In this document: piece after piece, positions 6,315-13,541 of the stretch
Numbering within the stretch: the first letter of the stretch is position 1
How the letters are laid out: every line of letters starts with the position of its first letter
Assembly (NCBI GenBank): GCA_964627195.1
Contig: CAZVJU010000016.1
Location: 1-25,954 of the forward strand
Source of the DNA: CAZVJU01 sp964627195
Lineage (GTDB): Bacteria; Patescibacteriota; Microgenomatia; UBA8517
Direction of reading: 5' to 3'
DNA length: 25,954 nucleotides
Made by a program: the position numbers and the translations under genes
The notes under the pieces: model-generated
The model's input: only the letters and a program-made list of their open reading frames with translations
What the model was told of the DNA's origin: nothing
Databases searched by the model: none

Positions 6315-9077
6315 ATGTTAGGCATATTTTCAAAGATTCTCGATATTAACCAGCGCGAAGTTGAGCGATTGAGAAAAGTTGTTGATAAAATTAACGAGTA
6401 CGAAAGCGAATTCAAAAAACTAAAGGCGGATGACTTTCCAAAAAAGACGCAGGAATTTAAAAAGCGCATTACTGATGGCGAAGAGTTACAGGATTTAATT
6501 CCTGAGGCATTTGCTCTGGTGCGTGAAGCTTCTGTAAGAGCGTTGGGGCAAAGGCCTTTCGATGTTCAATTGATCGCGGCTGTAGCACTTTTCGAAGGCA
6601 AGGTTGCTGAGCAAAAAACTGGTGAGGGGAAAACTCTTTCTGCTGTCGCACCTTTGTATCTTCATGCTCTTCGGGGAAAGGGTGCTCACCTCGTTACGGT
6701 AAATGATTACTTGGCGCGTATCGGTACGGGATGGATGGGGCCAATATATCATTATCTTGGTTTATCGGTAGGTGTGATTATTCAGGAAGGCAAATCATTT
6801 ATCTACGATCTTACTCATGTGGATAAAAGTCATGGGGACGAGAGATTATCGCACTTAAAACCGGTGGAGAGAAAAGATTCTTATGCCGCGGATATCACTT
6901 ACGGCACGAATAATGAATTTGGTTTTGATTATTTGCGGGACAACATGGTTCAGGATGTGGCGCAGATGGTTCAAAGAGGCCATTACTTCACAATCGTTGA
7001 CGAAGTCGACTCGGTTCTTATTGATGAGGCTCGAACCCCGCTTATCATCTCAGCCCCAGATACCGAACCCACTGACAAATATTTTAAATTTGCTCAAATG
7101 GTCGACAAGCTTAATCCCGATACCGATTTTACGATTGACGAAAAAGTAAAAAGTGCAACTTTAACCGAGCACGGAATAACCCGGGTTGAGAAAATTCTCG
7201 GGGTAGTGAATTTATACGAGAAAGATTGGGAAACGATTCATCATATTGAAAATGCTCTCCGTGCCAAAACTTTGTATCTACAAGATAGGGAGTATGTAGT
7301 AAAAGATGGTGCTGTTACTATAGTTGATGAGTTTACCGGCAGGCTTATGTTTGGGCGCCGCTGGAGTGACGGCTTGCATCAGGCAGTGGAAGCAAAAGAG
7401 GGAGTTCAAATTCAGCAAGAGAGTAAAACACTAGCTACAATTTCATTTCAAAATTACTTCCGGATGTACTCAGTTTTGTCCGGAATGACAGGAACAGCTT
7501 CTACGGAGGCGGAGGAATTTAAGAAAATTTACGCTCTTGAAGTTGTGGTTATTCCGACTCATAAGGACATGGTTCGGAAGGATCATCAGGATGTCATTTA
7601 TAAAACAATACGTGCTAAATACGGCGCAGTTGTTGGCGAAATAATTGAGAGGTATAAAAAAAGCCAGCCTGTTTTAGTTGGTACGACTTCGATAGAGAAA
7701 AACGAAATTATAAGCGAGTATTTGAAACGCAAGAAAATTCCGCACAATATGTTGAATGCCAAAAACCATGAGAAAGAGGCGGGAATAATTTCTGACGCAG
7801 GTAAACCCGGGGCAGTAACGGTCGCTACAAATATGGCCGGCCGGGGAGTCGATATTGTCTTGGGAGGATCAGTCCCGGATCGTCAAGAGGGGATTTCTCA
7901 AGAAAAATTTGAGAAGACAAAAGAGTTTAAAGATTGGCAGGCAAGACACGCCTCAGTTGTGAAAGCCGGAGGATTGCATGTTATCGGGACTGAACGGCAT
8001 GAGTCAAGGCGTATTGACAATCAATTAAGAGGCCGTTCAGGTCGTCAAGGAGATCCTGGGAGCTCCCGATTTTATCTCTCACTGGAAGATGACCTTCTGC
8101 GGATTTTCGGCGGTGAGCAGATTGGGTCGTTGATGGACAGATTAAATCTTCCCGAGGATCAGCCGATTGAAAATAGGTTAATTTCGCGGGCAATCGAGCA
8201 AGCCCAGGTGAAAGTTGAAGGCTTTCATTTTGATGCCCGGAAAAATCTCGTTGAATACGATAACGTAATCAACCAGCAAAGAGAAATTATTTATAAACAA
8301 CGTCAGGAAGTTTTGGAATCGAAGAAATTGAAAGACGAAATTCTGGATAAGTTAATGCAGCAAGTTGACAAAATTATATTACTTTCCCAAAAAGCTGATA
8401 CAAACGAGTTAGATAATGAAAAAGTAGTAGTTAATCTTTTGGAGATTGTGCCTTTTGATGATAATTCCATAGCCAGAATAAAAGGCGAAATAGATAAATT
8501 GGAAGGTTCTGAAAAAGTTAAGGAATTTTTGGTCAAGGTGGTTGATGATGTGTATTCCTCCAGGGAAAAGAATATGGGTGGGGAGGTAGTCAGACAAGTC
8601 GAGAAATTTGCTTACTTAGGCTCGATTGATAAACACTGGATTGAGCATATCGATCACCTTGATGGACTTCGTGAGGGTGTGCGCTTGCGGGCTTACGGCC
8701 AAAGAGATCCTTTGGTTGAGTTTAAAAACGAAGCATTTGGTTTATTTGAGAGTTTACTTAATCGAATTGACGACGAGCTTGCCCGGAGGATATTCAGAAT
8801 CGGTGTCATGCAAGCCCCGCGGCCTGAAATTCCTTTGGAGAGAGCTACTACCAATGTTGATACATCCGATGCCTCAGGACTTGTCGATACCGTTACTCCC
8901 GAGCTGGGTGCGGAGAAAGGTCAACCCGCCTTCGCTGGAGCTTTGGCGGACAGGACCGCCTTTGCCAGTACGAACAACAAAGAGCAAAGTGCAAAGAGAA
9001 AGATCGGTAGAAATGATCCTTGCTGGTGCGGGTCAGGTAAGAAGTGGAAACGCTGTCACTATCCTCAATTAGGATAA
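6315..9077 (+). CDS. secA: Preprotein translocase ATPase SecA
   Basis: A 920-aa motor that drives unfolded preproteins through SecYEG. Visible parts: Walker A in EQKTGEGKTLS (about 97-107), the DEAD-like VDEVDSVLIDEARTPLI, the preprotein-binding domain, NBD2 motifs (TNMAGRGVDIVLGG, GRSGRQGDPGSSRFYLS), the helical wing and scaffold, and a C-terminal zinc tail CWCGSGKKWKRCH. An insertion after GVIIQEGKSFIYD (about 155-185) is of the kind seen in CPR SecA. The variable linker before the zinc tail holds a palindrome-encoded QPAFAGALADRTAF. The start ATG follows a TAAAAT box. Past the stop lie two more copies of the tail (9110-9213). Confidence 0.97.
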   Translation: MLGIFSKILDINQREVERLRKVVDKINEYESEFKKLKADDFPKKTQEFKKRITDGEELQDLIPEAFALVREASVRALGQRPFDVQLIAAVALFEGKVAEQKTGEGKTLSAVAPLYLHALRGKGAHLVTVNDYLARIGTGWMGPIYHYLGLSVGVIIQEGKSFIYDLTHVDKSHGDERLSHLKPVERKDSYAADITYGTNNEFGFDYLRDNMVQDVAQMVQRGHYFTIVDEVDSVLIDEARTPLIISAPDTEPTDKYFKFAQMVDKLNPDTDFTIDEKVKSATLTEHGITRVEKILGVVNLYEKDWETIHHIENALRAKTLYLQDREYVVKDGAVTIVDEFTGRLMFGRRWSDGLHQAVEAKEGVQIQQESKTLATISFQNYFRMYSVLSGMTGTASTEAEEFKKIYALEVVVIPTHKDMVRKDHQDVIYKTIRAKYGAVVGEIIERYKKSQPVLVGTTSIEKNEIISEYLKRKKIPHNMLNAKNHEKEAGIISDAGKPGAVTVATNMAGRGVDIVLGGSVPDRQEGISQEKFEKTKEFKDWQARHASVVKAGGLHVIGTERHESRRIDNQLRGRSGRQGDPGSSRFYLSLEDDLLRIFGGEQIGSLMDRLNLPEDQPIENRLISRAIEQAQVKVEGFHFDARKNLVEYDNVINQQREIIYKQRQEVLESKKLKDEILDKLMQQVDKIILLSQKADTNELDNEKVVVNLLEIVPFDDNSIARIKGEIDKLEGSEKVKEFLVKVVDDVYSSREKNMGGEVVRQVEKFAYLGSIDKHWIEHIDHLDGLREGVRLRAYGQRDPLVEFKNEAFGLFESLLNRIDDELARRIFRIGVMQAPRPEIPLERATTNVDTSDASGLVDTVTPELGAEKGQPAFAGALADRTAFASTNNKEQSAKRKIGRNDPCWCGSGKKWKRCHYPQLG
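8926..8949. repeat. Palindromic element in the secA C-terminal linker
   Basis: CCGCC (8926-8930) pairs with GGCGG (8945-8949) around a 14-nt loop. A second CCGCC at 8956-8960 can pair alternatively with 8945-8949. It is read in frame in the linker between the scaffold and the zinc tail, a region that varies in the family. Confidence 0.6.
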
Positions 9078-9087
9078 CCAGCGTTGA

Positions 9088-9111
9088 CATCCTGAGTGTA
9101 ATCGAAGGATG
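9088..9111. repeat. CCTGAG-type hairpin, copy 1
   Basis: CATCCT pairs with AGGATG around a 12-nt loop. It belongs to the common CTGAGnGnAnTCGAAGGA-like dispersed palindrome, also seen at 9153-9172 and 17726-17745. Here it separates the first two SecA tail copies. Confidence 0.6.
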
Positions 9112-9152
9112 GAAAAAATGCCACTACCCACAGTATGGGTAAAAATGTGAAG

Positions 9153-9172
9153 TCCTGAGTGAATCCGAAGGA
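9153..9172. repeat. CCTGAG-type hairpin, copy 2
   Basis: TCCT pairs with AGGA around GAGTGAATCCGA. It separates the second and third SecA tail copies. Confidence 0.5.
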
Positions 9173-9224
9173 AAAGAAATGCCATTATCCGCAAGTTGGT
9201 TGAAATATTGAAGAGTTGTATTTA

Positions 9225-10184
9225 TTAAATTAAATTAGGATATTTTTGCATCACTTTATCGTAAAATGGTCTTGTTTGTTTCAAAAAGTCTTGATCTATT
9301 TCTTTGTGGGTTATTCTATATTCATCAACCAAAGGTTTCATTTTGAGTGCAAAAGCGAGATGGTGTGGGTTCCAGCGATTTTTTTCTCTAAGACCCTTTT
9401 CTAATCTGCTTTTATTTTTTAAACATTCCGTTTCAAAATAGTCATAATGCCAAAGATAGGCTAGTGCTTCATTAAATGTAGTAAGAAAGTTAGTTTGTTT
9501 CTGAGTAATTTTTGGTTTTTTTCCGACAAGCTTAAACCTCAATTTTCCTAAGAATGGATCATATTGAAGATGTAGGCTTTCATGGAAAAGTACTCTGAGG
9601 ATTGAGTAGATATTAAAATCTTTACTAATCCCGAGGATTATTAAATTTGGTTTTATTGCAGATGAACTGGCATAATTTGGTTGCCAAACTATAGCGACTT
9701 GTATTTTTAAGGTTTCTTTATCGGCATAGTCGCCTAGAAATTTTCTGAATTGGTCAAGTAAAGAAAGAGTTTGGGTTTTGAGAAGAGCATGCTTAAAATG
9801 TTTTTTGAATAAAATTGGGTCAAGGTATTTATTGCCTTTAAATTTTGGTCGGACTAATTTGTCAATCAAAGAGAAAACTTTAGGTAAATTCTCTTTTAGA
9901 AGTTTGTCTTTGGTAGTTCGAACAATTAAATTTTCTAGTTTCGGAATATTACTGACCGATTTGGAAAAAACCTTTAGATTAAAATAAGGTATCTGTCTTG
10001 TAATATTATTTAACTTAACCCATGTTTGTTTAATTAAACTCAACTCTCTGGTATTTAAATTATTTTTGAACACATCTAAGATATTTTTCCCTCGACCTGT
10101 GACCTGTGCTGCTCCTAAAGAATCAAAAATAATATACACACTCATGGGATAGGTACAAATAAAATTATATTTCGGCTTTACCAC
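9225..10184 (-). CDS. Putative zinc metallopeptidase-like protein (HExxH)
   Basis: A 319-aa protein I do not recognise as a named family. Residues 201-205 are HESLH in the helix-like context SILRVLFHESLHLQ, the zinc motif of gluzincin-type peptidases. TFNEALAYLWHYD (about 236-248) offers a Glu that could be the third ligand. There is no signal peptide or clear membrane segment, so it is probably cytoplasmic. The start used is GTG at 10184, 7 nt after a TACAAT box; an ATG at 10145 would drop 13 residues. The gene is AT-richer than secA, convergent with it, and surrounded by repeats, so it may be an accessory acquisition. Protease activity is inferred from the motif only. Confidence 0.55.
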   Translation of the reverse strand: MVKPKYNFICTYPMSVYIIFDSLGAAQVTGRGKNILDVFKNNLNTRELSLIKQTWVKLNNITRQIPYFNLKVFSKSVSNIPKLENLIVRTTKDKLLKENLPKVFSLIDKLVRPKFKGNKYLDPILFKKHFKHALLKTQTLSLLDQFRKFLGDYADKETLKIQVAIVWQPNYASSSAIKPNLIILGISKDFNIYSILRVLFHESLHLQYDPFLGKLRFKLVGKKPKITQKQTNFLTTFNEALAYLWHYDYFETECLKNKSRLEKGLREKNRWNPHHLAFALKMKPLVDEYRITHKEIDQDFLKQTRPFYDKVMQKYPNLI

Positions 10185-10191
10185 TTTGATA

Positions 10192-10197
10192 ATTGTA
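10192..10197 (-). promoter_or_regulatory. -10 box TACAAT of the metallopeptidase-like gene
   Basis: TACAAT on the minus strand is followed by 7 nt and GTG at 10184, the same arrangement as rarA. Confidence 0.4.
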
Positions 10198-10426
10198 ACA
10201 TTCCTAAATATATAGCCTGGGAGGTACGCTTTCTTACCATCAGTTTCACCATCGATGGCTTATTGAAGCTAAACTGATGGTTGGTTAACCACGCCATCAT
10301 GGTGTGGTTGGTGGATGGTGATGGTTACTCTTAATATTTCAATTTCTTCTACGATTCTTTACAATCGAATCTATATATTCTAATATCTTCTAAGATTTTC
10401 TAATATTAGCCAATATCTTCTAACCT
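10198..10426. repeat. Intergenic palindrome cluster between divergent genes
   Basis: Contents: an 11-bp inverted repeat ACCATCAGTTT (10236-10246) and AAACTGATGGT (10271-10281); a 10-bp palindrome CCATCGATGG (10249-10258) inside its loop; and an 11-bp-arm near-palindrome at 10287-10309 (AACCAC...GTGGTT, one wobble). An AT-rich tract follows, with AATATCTTCTAA repeated near 10383 and 10412. No ORF is supported. It must hold the promoters of both flanking genes; a TATCTT at 10414-10419 lies 7 nt before the Fic ATG. Confidence 0.6.
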
Positions 10427-11410
10427 ATGTTGAAACATAAATATAAGGAAACAGAAGAAATCAGAAAGTTGCTAAATGAGATTGAGGCTTTAAAAATAGT
10501 TTTTGAAACTATCAAGCCTTTGCCCCACGTTGAAGAAAACATAAGACGGGAATCCATCCTCAAAAGCGCCGTTTATTCAGCCAGGATAGAAGGTAATCCC
10601 TTAAGACTGGAAGACATTAAAACTGGTTCTATTTCCCCCTCATCAAAAAATATCTCACAACTTGAAGTATTTAATTTGCATCGTGCTCATAATTTTGTCT
10701 ACAGCAAAGATGCTCCAAAGAAAATGAATTTGCAGTTAATTAAAGACCTTCATCATCTGGTTATGAAAAATATATCGACTAATGCAGGAAATTTTCGCAC
10801 TGACCCTTGGGGAATTTTTAATCCTGCAGGCATTACGGTTTACTTGGCTCCTGCCCATTTCAATATTCCTAAACTAATGTCGGAGTATATAACACTTATT
10901 AAAAATTGTAAGAATAATACTCCGGTTAAATCTGCAATTTCACAATTTATGTTTGAAAAAATTCATCCATTTGCCGATGGAAACGGAAGAGTCGGAAGAC
11001 TAATTTCTTCACATATCATGAATCAAGAAGGCTATGGTTTCAGAGGTTTAGTTTCGATGGAAGAAACGATTGATAAGAATAGGGAGGCTTATTATGCTGC
11101 ACTGGAACCGAGTACAGATGTAAATCCGTTCGTTGTATTTTTTCTTGCATCTTTTGTCACTCAGACGAAAGAAGTTCTTAATAAACTAAGCGAGAAAAGG
11201 GAAGAATTACCTGAAGACAGTCTTCTCCCCAGAAGAAGGGAAATATTAGAAATTATTAAAGATCATCCCTATTGTTCTTTTGACTTTGTCTCGAGAAGAT
11301 TTTCGGCAGTTAACATTAAAACACTTCATTACGATTTAAAGAAACTCCAAGTGGATGGATTTATAATAAAAGTTGGTAAAACTCGTGGAGTGGTATACAA
11401 AGTAAAGTAA
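10427..11410 (+). CDS. Fic/DOC family protein with N-terminal inhibitory motif and C-terminal winged helix
   Basis: A 327-aa Fic protein, probably an AMP-transferase (or deAMPylase) acting on another protein in the cytoplasm. The catalytic motif HPFADGNGRVGR is complete at 180-191. The N terminus carries SARIEGN (51-57), matching the inhibitory [S/T]xxxE[G/N] motif of class II Fic proteins, which blocks ATP positioning until relieved. Residues about 265-325 look like a winged helix-turn-helix, with VSRRFSAVNIKTLHYDLKKLQVDGFI as the likely DNA-reading part and a GVVYKVK end. This domain order (Fic_N, Fic, wHTH) is common and suggests autoregulation or DNA association. It has no obvious antitoxin partner, consistent with self-inhibition. 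Confidence 0.9.
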   Translation: MLKHKYKETEEIRKLLNEIEALKIVFETIKPLPHVEENIRRESILKSAVYSARIEGNPLRLEDIKTGSISPSSKNISQLEVFNLHRAHNFVYSKDAPKKMNLQLIKDLHHLVMKNISTNAGNFRTDPWGIFNPAGITVYLAPAHFNIPKLMSEYITLIKNCKNNTPVKSAISQFMFEKIHPFADGNGRVGRLISSHIMNQEGYGFRGLVSMEETIDKNREAYYAALEPSTDVNPFVVFFLASFVTQTKEVLNKLSEKREELPEDSLLPRRREILEIIKDHPYCSFDFVSRRFSAVNIKTLHYDLKKLQVDGFIIKVGKTRGVVYKVK

Positions 11411-11424
11411 ATTAAAAGAAGGAT

Positions 11425-11441
11425 CGGTAAAAACTGTACCG
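11425..11441. terminator. Weak hairpin between convergent Fic and secreted-protein genes
   Basis: CGGTA pairs with TACCG around a 7-nt loop, in the 33-bp gap between converging stops. It is followed only by a short T-rich stretch, so a terminator role is uncertain. Confidence 0.25.
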
Positions 11442-11443
11442 GG

Positions 11444-11965
11444 TTATTTAAAAATCTGTAAGAATAGTTTCTGTAACGATTCTCTGATTTCTTCTATCCT
11501 CTCCCTGATTAATTCAGAAAGCGACTGTTTCTGATCCTCCTCATTATCGGGGACTGCGGTTGGAGTGGGCGAGAGAATGGGAGTCGGAGATAGATTTCCT
11601 GTTGGATTCAATGTTTCGTCCAAAGGACGATCAGCCTCTGGCTGAGGACTTGGACTCGTTGAAGTTGATTTTTCATCCACATTGATTTCTCCCGGACCTT
11701 CAAGTTTCCATTCTTTATCGTTAATTTTAACTGAAGACGTGCCTTCGCCCTCCTGGCTGATATTTACCTTTGTGCTGGTTTCCGATTGATATGAGTTAAC
11801 TCTACTACCGGTATTTACGTTATTGTTAATATATACTTGAGTACTTGAATTTCCACCAGTACCACTATGACTGCTCGCCCGTATATTATTGGAAATTCCT
11901 CCTTCAACAGTTGAGGCAAAGACTAAATAAACAAATGTGATCAGAAGTACGGCAGGTAATTTCAT
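11444..11965 (-). CDS. Small secreted protein with Pro/Thr-rich segment, unknown function
   Basis: A 173-aa protein of no recognised family. MKLPAVLLITFVYLVFASTVEGG is a good signal peptide, so it is exported, probably by Sec. The middle is rich in Ser, Asn and Thr (about 25-100). A Pro-rich stretch follows (TSPSPQPEADRPLDETLNPTG, then SPTPILSPTPT). The end is an amphipathic Glu/Leu/Ile helix. Residues about 108-116 come from a 30-bp double palindrome. I prefer the ATG at 11965 to that at 11977 because the latter overlaps a TATAAT box and the former gives a cleaner signal peptide. It is divergent from the DsbA-like gene; surface or envelope attachment is a guess. Confidence 0.65.
   Translation of the reverse strand: MKLPAVLLITFVYLVFASTVEGGISNNIRASSHSGTGGNSSTQVYINNNVNTGSRVNSYQSETSTKVNISQEGEGTSSVKINDKEWKLEGPGEINVDEKSTSTSPSPQPEADRPLDETLNPTGNLSPTPILSPTPTAVPDNEEDQKQSLSELIRERIEEIRESLQKLFLQIFK
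11616..11645. repeat. 30-bp double-hairpin element, in frame in the secreted-protein gene
   Basis: On the plus strand: TCGTCC, loop AAA, GGACGA, then TCAGCC, loop TCT, GGCTGA; both stems are perfect. The gene reads the opposite strand, giving QPEADRPLD. This shows that either orientation yields an open, hydrophilic peptide. Confidence 0.85.
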
Positions 11966-11975
11966 GGTGTTATTC

Positions 11976-11981
11976 ATTATA
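11976..11981 (-). promoter_or_regulatory. -10 box TATAAT of the secreted-protein gene
   Basis: A perfect TATAAT on the minus strand, 10 nt before the ATG at 11965. It overlaps the alternative ATG at 11977, which helps decide the start. Confidence 0.45.
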
Positions 11982-12014
11982 CGACACTAGGTCAAGGCGA
12001 TTTTTTTTAGAGCG

Positions 12015-12043
12015 TTGACAGAGGTAAGGTTATCTATTAAACT
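12015..12043 (+). promoter_or_regulatory. Sigma70-type promoter of the DsbA-like gene
   Basis: TTGACA (12015-12020), a 17-nt spacer and TAAACT (12038-12043). This is the only fully canonical -35/-10 pair I see in the window. It shows that the in-frame TTG at 12015 is the -35 box rather than a start codon. Confidence 0.6.
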
Positions 12044-12059
12044 TTCACTTACTGCAAAA

Positions 12060-12878
12060 ATGGCAATAAAACGTACTGCTGGCTTTTTGGAAAGATTAAC
12101 CCCAATTCTACTTATCGCAACTATTGCACTTTCTTTTGTGGTTGGGAATTTGTGGGAAAAAGTAAAGGGACTTGAGGCAGGGTCAACTAAAGTCCAAGGT
12201 ACACAAGCCGGAGCTCAAACGCCGTCAGGTACCCAACCGGCGCAGGTGCAGGTAACCCTTGATAATATCAAAGACGTTTTTAAAAAAGATATTATTAAGT
12301 TCGGCGACGAAAATAAAAAACTTCTTCTTGTCGAAGTAGCTGATCCCAGCTGTCCTTATTGTCATGTTGCAGCTGGCAAGAATCCTGAGTTAAATAATCA
12401 AGTCGGCGCCCAGTTTAAGTTAATTTCCGATGGCGGGACATATGATCCGCCTGTTATCGGAATGAAAAAGTTATTGGATGAAGGAAAAGCATCATTTGCC
12501 TATATATATACTCCCGGTCATGGGAATGGGGAAATGGGAACTAAAGCGCTTTATTGCGCTTATGAGAAAGGCAAGTTTTGGGAAGTGCATGATCTTTTGA
12601 TGACAAATAAAGGCTATGAACTTTTGAATAACACTGTAAAAAATGATAAAACTAAATCTCAGGAACTTGCCCAGTTTCTGGCTTCAGCCGTTGATTCTTC
12701 ATTTTTAAAAAGTTGTCTTGATGGCGGTAAATACGACTCAAGATTACAAAGCGATGTTGCTTTAGCCCAAAGTTTAGGAGTACAGGGAACACCCGGCTTT
12801 TATGTAAACGCTCAAAATTTCGCCGGCGCCTATAGCTTCAAAGATATGGAATCTGCGGTAAACGAGGCGTTAAACTAA
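12060..12878 (+). CDS. Membrane-anchored DsbA-like thiol-disulfide oxidoreductase
   Basis: A 272-aa thioredoxin-fold protein of the DsbA/DSBA-like (Thioredoxin_4) type that makes or shuffles disulfides outside the cytoplasm. A single membrane segment (about 13-32) is followed by a Gly/Gln/Thr-rich linker (about 40-65). The fold carries the active site ADPSCPYCH (CPYC at 98-101) and the cis-proline loop QGTPGFYVN. The region between, including ALYCAYEKGKFWEVHDLL, is the inserted helical domain. Two further Cys (in ALYCA and LKSCLDGG) could form a structural disulfide. The ATG at 12060 is chosen over TTG 12015 because the latter lies in the -35 box. It probably serves folding of exported proteins. 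Confidence 0.88.
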   Translation: MAIKRTAGFLERLTPILLIATIALSFVVGNLWEKVKGLEAGSTKVQGTQAGAQTPSGTQPAQVQVTLDNIKDVFKKDIIKFGDENKKLLLVEVADPSCPYCHVAAGKNPELNNQVGAQFKLISDGGTYDPPVIGMKKLLDEGKASFAYIYTPGHGNGEMGTKALYCAYEKGKFWEVHDLLMTNKGYELLNNTVKNDKTKSQELAQFLASAVDSSFLKSCLDGGKYDSRLQSDVALAQSLGVQGTPGFYVNAQNFAGAYSFKDMESAVNEALN

Positions 12879-12919
12879 AAATTAGATAGAAAATTTAGAC
12901 CACACTTTTTTGTATATCC

Positions 12920-13492
12920 ATGACAGGTAGAACACACGATGCGATGGCATTTGCTTCTTTAGTCACTATAGCCGCGCTATTTCCTCCTCAATCCCTTAAA
13001 CTAACGACCTTAGCTGTTTCGATAATTGGTACTGATATTGGGGCGTTACTTCCCGACATTGACCAGGCCGGAAACCGCCTTTGGGATTTGCTGCCATCCG
13101 GCCATATTCTAGGGAGGATTTTCAGAAGAGTATTTTATAAACATCGGACCCTGACACATTCTCTCATTGGGGTATTTGGGATCTATAAACTTCTTGAATG
13201 GATCTTACCAAAGTTTTTAAACTCTGGCTTTTTAGATTCTCGAGTTGTTCTTGCGGCAATTATGATCGGGTATATTTCTCATCTTGTTGCGGACAGTTTT
13301 ACGGAGGAAGGTCTGCCGCTTCTTTTCCCCATAAATATTACTTTCGGAATTCCACCAATAAGAAGAGTAAGAATAAAAACAGGTAAGTGGTTTGAAAATC
13401 TAGTTGTCTATCCGGGGATTTGGATTTATCTGGTTTGGTTTATTCATACTAACCAGGAAAAATTGATCCGTATTTTACGGTTAACTGGTTGA
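12920..13492 (+). CDS. YdjM/DUF457-type membrane-bound metal-dependent hydrolase
   Basis: A 190-aa integral membrane protein with several hydrophobic segments (about 10-40, 75-95, 105-125 and 160-180). The family signature is present: early GRTHD, LLPDIDQ (about 44-50), KHRTLTHSL (about 74-82) and SHLVADSFTEEGLPLLFP. The conserved His and Asp residues are thought to bind metal, but the substrate is not known for the family. Proteins of this kind in E. coli are LexA-controlled; no LexA box is visible here. The gene starts 41 bp after the DsbA-like gene, with no RBS visible. Confidence 0.8.
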   Translation: MTGRTHDAMAFASLVTIAALFPPQSLKLTTLAVSIIGTDIGALLPDIDQAGNRLWDLLPSGHILGRIFRRVFYKHRTLTHSLIGVFGIYKLLEWILPKFLNSGFLDSRVVLAAIMIGYISHLVADSFTEEGLPLLFPINITFGIPPIRRVRIKTGKWFENLVVYPGIWIYLVWFIHTNQEKLIRILRLTG

Positions 13493-13523
13493 TAAAATAG
13501 TATTGAAATTTTGATAGTGTATG

Positions 13524-13529
13524 TAATAT
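13524..13529 (+). promoter_or_regulatory. -10-like box TAATAT before the dehydrogenase
   Basis: TAATAT lies 12 nt before the ATG at 13542. A TTGAAA at 13503-13508 is a possible -35, but the 15-nt spacer is short. Confidence 0.3.
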
Positions 13530-13541
13530 AGTTGACTCGCG

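Larger units (their letters stand above)
9045..9213 (+). repeat. Three tandem copies of the secA C-terminal tail
   Basis: Copy 1 (9045-9109) ends the real gene, reading W-K-R-C-H-Y-P-Q-L-G-stop. Copy 2 (9110-9170) reads W-K-K-C-H-Y-P-Q-Y-G-stop. Copy 3 (9171-9213) reads K-K-C-H-Y-P-Q-V-G-stop. The Cys codons are 65 and 61 bp apart. Copies 2 and 3 lie beyond the secA stop, with copy 2 in another frame. Each is preceded by a hairpin of the CCTGAGTG...CGAAGGA type (9088-9111 and 9153-9172). Changes in C, H, Y, P, Q and G codons are synonymous. Confidence 0.85.

Noticed and set aside
9110..9213. Small ORFs from the extra SecA tails as independent genes
   Set aside because: They have no start codon or promoter and are only about ten codons long; they are better explained as displaced 3' ends.
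9045..9213. CRISPR array
   Set aside because: Only three imperfect units, with coding-type synonymous differences and no conserved repeat-spacer structure or cas genes.
12015..12059. TTG start for the DsbA-like protein
   Set aside because: The TTG is the first base triplet of a TTGACA -35 box with a correctly spaced -10; ATG 12060 gives a good membrane anchor.
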